Shown: positions 4,948-9,754 of the stretch, piece after piece
Layout: every line of letters starts with the position of its first letter
Numbering within the stretch: position 1 is the stretch's first letter
Assembly (NCBI GenBank): GCA_002479075.1
Contig: DLLG01000004.1
Location: forward strand, 85,766 to 95,519
Direction: 5' to 3'
From: Clostridiales bacterium UBA7568
GTDB taxonomy: Bacteria > Bacillota > Clostridia > Oscillospirales > CAG-272
DNA length: 9,754 nucleotides
Made by a program: the position numbers and the translations under genes
Notes under the pieces: model-generated
Seen by the model: the letters and a program-made list of their open reading frames with translations, nothing else
The model's database searches: none
Told to the model about the DNA's origin: nothing

Positions 4948-6621
4948 ATGGCAAGATCAAAGGCTAAAAAACTGAAAGTGTTTGCATTGGGAGGTCTCGG
5001 CGAGATCGCAAAAAACCTCACGGTGCTCGAATACAGCGATAATATCATAATCATCGATTGCGGACTCGGCTTCCCGAGCGACGATATGCTTGGAGTCGAT
5101 CTCGTCGTTCCGGACGTTACGTATCTGGTAAACAACAGAGAGAAAATAAAGGGGCTTATTCTGACTCACGGACACGAGGATCATATCGGCGGCGTGCCGT
5201 ATCTTCTCCAGAAGATAAACGTTCCTGTTTACGGTACGAGACTGACCCTCGGTATTCTTGAAAACAAATTCAAGGAATTCCGTTTCGATTTCAAGCCGGA
5301 GCTGCATTGCGTCTCTGCGGGAGACAGGATAAAACTCGGCATATTCGATGTTGAATTTATTCACGTAAATCATTCGATAGCGGGCGCGGTTTGCGTCGCT
5401 GTCAGAACGCCTGTCGGAACGGTCGTTCACACGGGCGACTTCAAAATCGACGCAACTCCAGTGGACGGGGAGATGACAGATCTTACCCGTCTCGGAGAGA
5501 TAGGCAAGGAGGGCGTAAAGCTGCTGATGTGCGAATCGACGAACGTCGAGCGCCCGGGCTTTACTCCGTCTGAAAAGAAGGTAGGGCAGTCGCTCGTGCG
5601 CTTCTTTGACGAATACAAGGACAAGCGCATCGTAATTTCAACCTTCTCTTCAAACGTTCACCGTGTTCAGCAGGTCATCGACATTGCGCACAGTCACGGC
5701 AGAAAGGTTGCGATAACGGGGAGAAGTATGATAAATGTCGTCGGCGCCGCAGAGGAGCTGGGATATATGTCGTTCCCGGAGGGCGTCCTTGTTGACATTT
5801 CCGAAATAAAGAAATATCCCCCCGAAAAAACGACTATCATCTCAACCGGAAGCCAGGGCGAGCCGATGTCCGCCCTTTACAGAATGACCTTCGGTATGCA
5901 CGATAAGATCGAGCTCGGACCTTCCGATCTCGTTATTATATCGGCTTCCGCCATTCCCGGAAACGAAAAGCTCGTCGGCAATATTATAAACGAGCTGTTC
6001 CGCAGAGGTGTCACCGTTCTCAACGATGCCATTGCGGAGGTTCACGTTTCGGGACACGCCTGCGCCGAGGAGATAAAGATAATCCACGCACTCCTGAAGC
6101 CCCAGTATTTCGTTCCGATACACGGGGAAGCCCGCCACCTTTATCATCATAAGGAGCTTGCCGAGCAGATGGGAATGCCGTCCGAAAATATTTTCGTTGC
6201 GGATGTCGGCAGGGTTCTTGAAATCGATTCCGCGGGCGCAAGATTTTCCGGCACCGTGCCGAGCGGGATTGTTATGGTTGACGGCAGCGGCGTCGGCGAC
6301 GTCGGCAATGTCGTCCTGAGCGACAGGCGTCATCTCTCGCAGGACGGACTCATCGTCGTTTCCGTTGCGATAGATTTTGACATCCGCGATATGGTCTCCG
6401 GACCGGAGGTCGTTTCAAGGGGCTTTGTTTACGAAAAGGACTCGGCGGAGCTTATAGACAGTATGAAGGAAGTCGTGCGCGGCTCCGTTTATGACGCTCT
6501 TGACCATAAAAACTGCGATTTCCCGCAGATCAGGGGCAAGATAAAGGACGATCTCTCAAAGTTTATTTATCAGCAGACAAAGCGTCGCCCTATGATACTT
6601 TCAATAGTGCTCGATATGTGA
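4948..6621 (+). CDS. rnj: Ribonuclease J (5'-3' exo/endonuclease, beta-CASP family)
   Basis: This 557-residue enzyme has the usual RNase J length. It degrades and matures mRNA and rRNA in the cytoplasm by 5'-to-3' exonuclease and endonuclease action. The metallo-beta-lactamase part has the zinc motif THGHEDHIGG (73-82; H74, H76, D78, H79), H142 in VNHSI and D164 in HTGDFK. The beta-CASP part covers about 200-355, with CESTNVERPGFTPSE (195-209), STFSSNVHR (231-239) and STGSQGEPMSAL (299-310). H370 (VSGHA) and H392 (PIHGE, with E394) complete the active site. A C-terminal domain from about 450 ends in a typical RRPMILSIVLDM. The upstream frame has no other start codon close by, so ATG 4948 is used. 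It is transcribed alone. There is no adjacent ykzG/rpoY, which usually precedes rnjA in Bacillus. Confidence 0.97.
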   Translation: MARSKAKKLKVFALGGLGEIAKNLTVLEYSDNIIIIDCGLGFPSDDMLGVDLVVPDVTYLVNNREKIKGLILTHGHEDHIGGVPYLLQKINVPVYGTRLTLGILENKFKEFRFDFKPELHCVSAGDRIKLGIFDVEFIHVNHSIAGAVCVAVRTPVGTVVHTGDFKIDATPVDGEMTDLTRLGEIGKEGVKLLMCESTNVERPGFTPSEKKVGQSLVRFFDEYKDKRIVISTFSSNVHRVQQVIDIAHSHGRKVAITGRSMINVVGAAEELGYMSFPEGVLVDISEIKKYPPEKTTIISTGSQGEPMSALYRMTFGMHDKIELGPSDLVIISASAIPGNEKLVGNIINELFRRGVTVLNDAIAEVHVSGHACAEEIKIIHALLKPQYFVPIHGEARHLYHHKELAEQMGMPSENIFVADVGRVLEIDSAGARFSGTVPSGIVMVDGSGVGDVGNVVLSDRRHLSQDGLIVVSVAIDFDIRDMVSGPEVVSRGFVYEKDSAELIDSMKEVVRGSVYDALDHKNCDFPQIRGKIKDDLSKFIYQQTKRRPMILSIVLDM

Positions 6622-6649
6622 AAATTCCCCGCTTCGGCGGGGATTTTTT
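6621..6649 (+). terminator. Intrinsic terminator of RNase J gene
   Basis: CCCCGC (6627-6632) pairs with GCGGGG (6637-6642) around a TTCG tetraloop, followed by ATTTTTT. The stem begins a few bases after the RNase J TGA, which overlaps its A-rich foot. Confidence 0.93.
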
Positions 6650-6700
6650 GTGTGAAATGCCGATTTGCGGCTGACGATTGCGAAAACTGCGCTTTTTGTG

Positions 6701-6729
6701 TTGCAAAATGCCAATATATGTGATATAAT
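6701..6729 (+). promoter_or_regulatory. Extended -10 sigma-A promoter of the surface-protein gene
   Basis: TTGCAA (6701-6706), a 17-bp spacer and a perfect TATAAT (6724-6729), with TGA directly before it giving an extended -10. Transcription would begin near 6736, about 100 nt before the start codon. Confidence 0.8.
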
Positions 6730-6750
6730 AACGACACATTGAAGTATAGT

Positions 6751-6814
6751 CTCCGCCGGTTTTCCGGCGGGGAACAAGCATCACAGTTGTTTCAAAGCAG
6801 GCGGCATACGCCGC
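6751..6814 (+). promoter_or_regulatory. Structured 5' leader with three hairpins
   Basis: Three stems follow each other: CTCCGCCGG/CCGGCGGGG (6751-6759 with 6764-6772, TTTT loop, one G-T pair); GGAACAA/TTGTTTC (6771-6777 with 6787-6793, nine-base loop, one G-T pair); and GCGGC/GCCGC (6801-6805 with 6810-6814, ATAC loop). The first two share two bases at their junction. The last ends 8 nt before the GGAGGT ribosome site (6823-6828). None has the T-run of a terminator, so control, if any, would act on translation or mRNA stability. I cannot assign it to a known riboswitch class. Confidence 0.45.
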
Positions 6815-6834
6815 AAAAATACGGAGGTATTTAT

Positions 6835-9183
6835 ATGAAAAAGAATTGCAGGATCATTTGTCTTGCGCTTGCGATCTGCCTTATCGCGGCTTGTTTTTCG
6901 ATAATGGCACTCGGCGCGGACGAGGCACCCGAAGGGCTCTGGACGGATTATGCCGCAGACGCTTTTGACGGCGGCTCCGGCACGAAAGACGACCCTTATA
7001 AAATCGCTACGGCGGAGCAGCTGGCGCTTCTCGCAAGTGATGTCAACAGCGGCGCCGGCAGCAAGGGACACACAAAGGAATACTTTATTCTGACGGCGGA
7101 CATTGATCTCTCCGCTCACGTCTGGACTCCGCTCGGCTACGAAACCTACGGCGGCGGTTCGGCTCATCCCTTTGATGGCTTTTTTGACGGCAACGGCAAG
7201 AAGATCACGGGACTTTACGTCGATGAGCGCGGCAAAAACAAAAGTGCCGGTCTCTTCGGATGCGTTGTGATCAAAGGCAACGACCCCGTCATTCAGAATC
7301 TGACGGTTGACGGAACGGTTTTTGCCGGCGACAGCACCGATCACGATAATGAAAACTACGGCGCAGGAATTCTTATCGGAACTATTACAGTTTCCGGCGG
7401 AAGCAGTGTCGAATACGGTGTTATCAAAGACTGCAACGTTTCCGGTACGGTTTCTTCCGCGATGTGTGCCGGCGGTCTTGTTGGTGATGCAAACTACACG
7501 CATTTTGAAAACTGTACTGCTGACGTCAAGGTTGAAGGACATTGCATCAGCGGCGGTTTCGTCGGAGAGACTTTTATTTCTCAGTTTACGGACTGCGTTG
7601 CAAAGGGAAATGTAACAAGCAAGGGCTGGTCAACAGGCGGCTTTGCAGGCGTACTTTTCTGTGAAACGACGGTTAATCATTGCGCGGCTTACGGCGATGT
7701 TGAAGCGAACAACTGGCACCTCGGCGGCTTTGTAGGCTATGCCGAAGAAGATGTTACCATTAAAAACAGCATTGCAATGGGCAATGTAACGAGTAATGTA
7801 TCGGGATTTGCGCCCAGAGCAGGCGGATTTGCCGGTGCGTTTGACGGAAACAACGCTTCTTGTGCAATCGAAAAATGCTCTGCAAACGGAAAGGTTACAA
7901 CAGCTGAAGGTCAGGTCGGCTACGGAATGGGTGCATATATAACCGGCGATTTCAAAGCGACGGATTGCTCCTTCAACAGCGAAAAGAACCCGTCTCTTGA
8001 CGCAACAGCGGCGGGAGCGCTTGAAGGTGCGGAAGCAAAGAATACAGCCGGCGTTCTCGCAGACATCTGCGCAAATTATGACGGCGGCCACGATATGGAA
8101 GACATTGCCGAAGTAAAAGCAACGTGCACGGATAACGGCTCGACCGCAGGAAAGAAATGCAAGAAATGCGGATATACAGAGGGTATTACCGTCATCGAGG
8201 CTAAGGGTCATACATATTCCGATGTATGGGCAAGCGACGCAACAAGCCATTGGCACGAATGCTCCGCTTGCAAGGCAAGTGCGGATCTGGCAGATCACGT
8301 TTATGATAACGACTGCGATACAGACTGCAACGTCTGCGGCAATACAAGAACGATAACTCATAAGACTGTTCTCATAGAGAAGGTTGATCCCACCTGCGAA
8401 AAGGCGGGCAGCGCAGCGCATTATAAATGTTCCTGCTGCGGCAAACTCTTCTATGACGTAGCGGCAACAAAAGAGATAACAGACCCCGAAAAGCTCGTTA
8501 TTGCGGCAACAGGTCATACACGCGGTGGCGATTGGAAAACCTCCGAGATTTATCATTGGCACGAATGCACGGTTTGCGGCGAGAGAATTGACACAGCGTT
8601 CCATAGAGCCGGCGAGGAAGCAACGGAAACAACTTCCCAGAACTGCGCGGTTTGCGGATATGTAATAAAGGAAGCTCTCGGTCATAAGCATTCTTTCGAT
8701 CAGAAGAATACAGATTCAAAGCATCTCAAATCCGCGGCAACCTGCAAGGCAAGCGCAGTATATTATTATTCCTGCGCCTGCGGCGAAAACGGAACCGAAA
8801 CATTCGAGTCCGGAGATAAGCTTGCTCATAGCTTCAAGACGGAATGGTCAAGCGATGCAAGCAAACATTGGCACGAATGCTCCCTCTGCGGAGATAAGAA
8901 GGACGAATCCGATCATAGCTTCGAATGGAAAACAGATAAAGAGGCAGCAGTCGGCGTAGCGGGCTCAAAGCACGAGGAATGCACAGTCTGCGGCTTCAAA
9001 AAGGAAGCAGTTGCGATAGATCCTATCGCTCCCGCAACAACGACAACTACCACCTCTGCAACAACGACCGACAGCGGTAAAGAAGGCGGATGCAAATCCG
9101 TTATAGGCACTGGCGTGATAGTTGCAACTATCGGTCTTGCGGCTGCATCGTTTATCGTTATCCGCAAGAAAGAAAACAAATAA
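6835..9183 (+). CDS. Secreted GLUG-type beta-helix surface protein with Cys/His repeats and C-terminal anchor
   Basis: This 782-residue protein starts at ATG 6835 after GGAGGT; an upstream in-frame ATG lies in the leader. It has a signal peptide (1-28, cleavage probably after ALGA), then GGSGTKDDPYKIATAEQLALLA (46-67) and a FILTADIDLSAHVWTPLGY block (84-102), typical of the start of beta-helix surface proteins. GLUG-type repeats follow with the pattern C.A.G.V....GGFxG at about 212-219, 239-244, 267-272, 296-301 and 329-334. Residues 429-720 carry Cys/His repeats (see separate entry). Then come a Thr-rich linker (735-745), GGCKSVIGTG, a hydrophobic segment (about 754-776) and a basic tail RKKENK. 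There is no LPxTG. It is likely a wall- or membrane-held adhesin or binding protein facing outward. No catalytic domain is recognised and the ligand is unknown. It is transcribed alone. Confidence 0.85.
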   Translation: MKKNCRIICLALAICLIAACFSIMALGADEAPEGLWTDYAADAFDGGSGTKDDPYKIATAEQLALLASDVNSGAGSKGHTKEYFILTADIDLSAHVWTPLGYETYGGGSAHPFDGFFDGNGKKITGLYVDERGKNKSAGLFGCVVIKGNDPVIQNLTVDGTVFAGDSTDHDNENYGAGILIGTITVSGGSSVEYGVIKDCNVSGTVSSAMCAGGLVGDANYTHFENCTADVKVEGHCISGGFVGETFISQFTDCVAKGNVTSKGWSTGGFAGVLFCETTVNHCAAYGDVEANNWHLGGFVGYAEEDVTIKNSIAMGNVTSNVSGFAPRAGGFAGAFDGNNASCAIEKCSANGKVTTAEGQVGYGMGAYITGDFKATDCSFNSEKNPSLDATAAGALEGAEAKNTAGVLADICANYDGGHDMEDIAEVKATCTDNGSTAGKKCKKCGYTEGITVIEAKGHTYSDVWASDATSHWHECSACKASADLADHVYDNDCDTDCNVCGNTRTITHKTVLIEKVDPTCEKAGSAAHYKCSCCGKLFYDVAATKEITDPEKLVIAATGHTRGGDWKTSEIYHWHECTVCGERIDTAFHRAGEEATETTSQNCAVCGYVIKEALGHKHSFDQKNTDSKHLKSAATCKASAVYYYSCACGENGTETFESGDKLAHSFKTEWSSDASKHWHECSLCGDKKDESDHSFEWKTDKEAAVGVAGSKHEECTVCGFKKEAVAIDPIAPATTTTTTSATTTDSGKEGGCKSVIGTGVIVATIGLAAASFIVIRKKENK
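8119..8994 (+). repeat. Tandem Cys/His modules inside the surface protein
   Basis: Two kinds of unit alternate. Type A (ATC...G...C-x2-CG...GH) lies at residues 429-459, 519-561 and, degenerate, 635-665. Type B (W-x7-HWHEC-x2-C-x8-H) lies at 465-488, 567-590 and 671-694, with a partial copy at 710-719 (KHEECTVCG). A third kind, DNDCDTDCNVCGNTRTITH, occurs once at 491-509. The DNA encoding HWHEC is identical in all three B copies (CATTGGCACGAATGC at 8248, 8554 and 8866), which points to recent duplication. Paired CxxC and His residues suggest metal binding or disulfide bonding, but no known zinc-ribbon family can be named with confidence. Confidence 0.75.
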
Positions 9184-9213
9184 TTAAAAACAGCGGTCTT
9201 TGACTTATATCAG

Positions 9214-9246
9214 AATCGGCGACAGTTTTTCTGTCGCCGATTTTTG
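9214..9246 (+). terminator. Strong intrinsic terminator of the surface-protein gene
   Basis: A perfect 12-bp stem, AATCGGCGACAG (9214-9225) with CTGTCGCCGATT (9231-9242), encloses a TTTTT loop and is followed by TTT. It begins 31 bp after the stop codon. Confidence 0.95.
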
Positions 9247-9258
9247 TATAGGGGATAT

Positions 9259-9278
9259 GCAAATGCGCAAGCGTTTGC
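9259..9278. repeat. 8-bp hairpin at the left edge of the inverted-repeat element
   Basis: GCAAATGC (9259-9266) pairs with GCGTTTGC (9271-9278), with one G-T pair, around a GCAA tetraloop. Its last two bases are the first two of the left arm of the large inverted repeat, so the two folds compete at their edge. Confidence 0.55.
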
Positions 9279-9402
9279 AGGCGTCGCCGAGAAGAGAGTG
9301 GGGGCATTTTCGTAAGAAAATGACGGAAGGAGCGCATTTCGCAAGATTTTCTCCTTCCACCGCTAAAGCGGTCCCCCTCACCCTCTTCTCGGCGACGCCT
9401 GC
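9277..9402. repeat. 126-bp inverted-repeat element folding as a four-way junction (MITE- or ncRNA-like)
   Basis: The outer 20 bp are perfect: GCAGGCGTCGCCGAGAAGAG (9277-9296) with its complement at 9383-9402. The stem continues by eight more pairs (9298-9304 with 9374-9381, one mismatch and one bulge). Inside lie three further hairpins with almost no unpaired bases between them: CATTTTC/GAAAATG (9305-9311 with 9316-9322), GGAAGGAG/CTCCTTCC (9325-9332 with 9351-9358) and ACCGC/GCGGT (9359-9363 with 9368-9372). There is no open frame with a ribosome site and no transposase. It could be a non-autonomous mobile palindrome or a structured RNA; the sequence alone cannot decide. Confidence 0.8.
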
Positions 9403-9408
9403 TTGGCT

Positions 9409-9524
9409 TGTATATCGATAAAGACAGGGTGACGGGACGGGAGACCCGTCCCCTACAATATGACACCTGTATATGCAGGTGATAAAATAATTGCTCAAAA
9501 CCAATAACCGAAGCTTCTTTTGCC
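9409..9524. repeat. Direct repeat copy 1 (116 bp)
   Basis: First of three head-to-tail noncoding copies. It contains TATCGATAAAG, a perfect stem GGGACGGG/CCCGTCCC (9434-9441 with 9445-9452, loop AGA) followed by CTACAAT, a second stem CACCTG/CAGGTG (9464-9469 with 9476-9481) and ATAAAATAATTGCTC. It is the most diverged copy at its left end, as expected at an array edge. It begins 6 bp after the large inverted repeat. Confidence 0.85.
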
Positions 9525-9639
9525 TACATATCGATAAAGTCGGATGACCGGGAGGGGAGACCCCTCCCCTACAATGTAACACCCGTTTATGCAGGTGATA
9601 AAATAATTGCTCATACCAATTACCGAAGCTTCTTTTGCC
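9525..9639. repeat. Direct repeat copy 2 (115 bp)
   Basis: Same layout as copy 1. The first stem reads GGGAGGGG/CCCCTCCC (9550-9557 with 9561-9568): both partners of one base pair differ from copies 1 and 3, so pairing is kept. The second stem is CACCCG/CAGGTG (9580-9585 with 9592-9597); its C-A mismatch on the plus strand becomes a T-G pair on the minus strand. Confidence 0.85.
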
Positions 9640-9754
9640 TACATATCGATAAAGTCGGATGGTCGGGACGGGAGACCCGTCCCCTACAATATGACACCCG
9701 TTTATGCAGGTAATAAAATAATTGCTCAAAACCAATTATTGAAGTTTCTTTTGC
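9640..9754. repeat. Direct repeat copy 3 (115 bp visible, reaches the window end)
   Basis: Same layout, with the first stem GGGACGGG/CCCGTCCC at 9665-9672 and 9676-9683. The window stops one base before the copy would end, so the array may continue. Frames running through the three copies on the minus strand have no ribosome site and give a repetitive, compositionally odd peptide; I read them as noncoding. Confidence 0.85.

Noticed and set aside
6739..6834. Upstream start adding 32 residues to the surface protein
   Set aside because: The added peptide lies in the structured leader, has no ribosome site, and would bury the signal peptide.
7630..8691. Minus-strand frame of 353 codons opposite the surface-protein gene
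   Set aside because: It is a shadow of the Cys/His-repeat coding region; it has no ribosome site and no recognisable domain, while the plus-strand frame has signal peptide, repeats and anchor.
9205..9735. Long minus-strand reading frame of 176 codons through the repeats
   Set aside because: It runs through the direct repeats and the inverted-repeat element, gives a repetitive peptide made by the repeat period, and has no ribosome site.
9409..9754. CRISPR array
   Set aside because: The repeated unit is about 116 bp and nearly uniform throughout, with no short repeat/variable spacer pattern and no cas gene.

Overview
The window looks like chromosomal DNA of a low-to-mid GC, Gram-positive, spore-forming Clostridia-type bacterium, probably of the Oscillospirales/Ruminococcaceae kind. 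The signs are purine-rich Shine-Dalgarno sites, sigma-A promoters with extended -10 boxes, a PdaA-type spore-cortex deacetylase, an RNase J, a DUF3343/cysteine desulfurase pair, a secreted GLUG-type surface protein and small palindromic intergenic repeats. No phage, IS, CRISPR, tRNA or rRNA gene is visible.

Layout. (1) 1-1135, minus strand: a two-gene operon, trmL (tRNA 2'-O-methyltransferase) and a DUF402 protein, read from a near-consensus promoter and ending at a perfect hairpin at the window edge. (2) 1231-2699, plus strand: two secreted polysaccharide deacetylases overlapping by ATGA, the first PdaA-like. A terminator that can work in both directions separates them from (3) 2747-4196, minus strand: a cysteine desulfurase-family enzyme and a DUF3343 protein, a likely sulfur or selenium transfer pair, whose predicted mRNA begins with a hairpin. 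(4) 4206-4469, minus strand: an unrecognised small membrane protein. (5) 4470-6649: an extended -10 promoter, a leader of about 310 nt rich in hairpins, the RNase J gene and its terminator. (6) 6701-9246: promoter, a leader with three hairpins, a 782-residue secreted surface protein and its terminator. (7) 9247-9754: noncoding DNA filled by a 126-bp inverted repeat that folds into a compact four-way junction, followed by three direct repeats of about 116 bp that reach the window end.

How they fit together. Most genes are housekeeping (tRNA modification, RNA decay, sulfur transfer, wall/cortex modification). The accessory part is at the right end: a surface protein that joins a GLUG-type beta-helix to repeated Cys/His modules and an unusual cysteine-containing C-terminal anchor, next to a noncoding repeat cluster. 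I do not see a clear multi-gene novel system. The best leads are the four-way-junction element, the direct-repeat array with a compensatory base-pair change, the surface protein architecture, and the two structured leaders.
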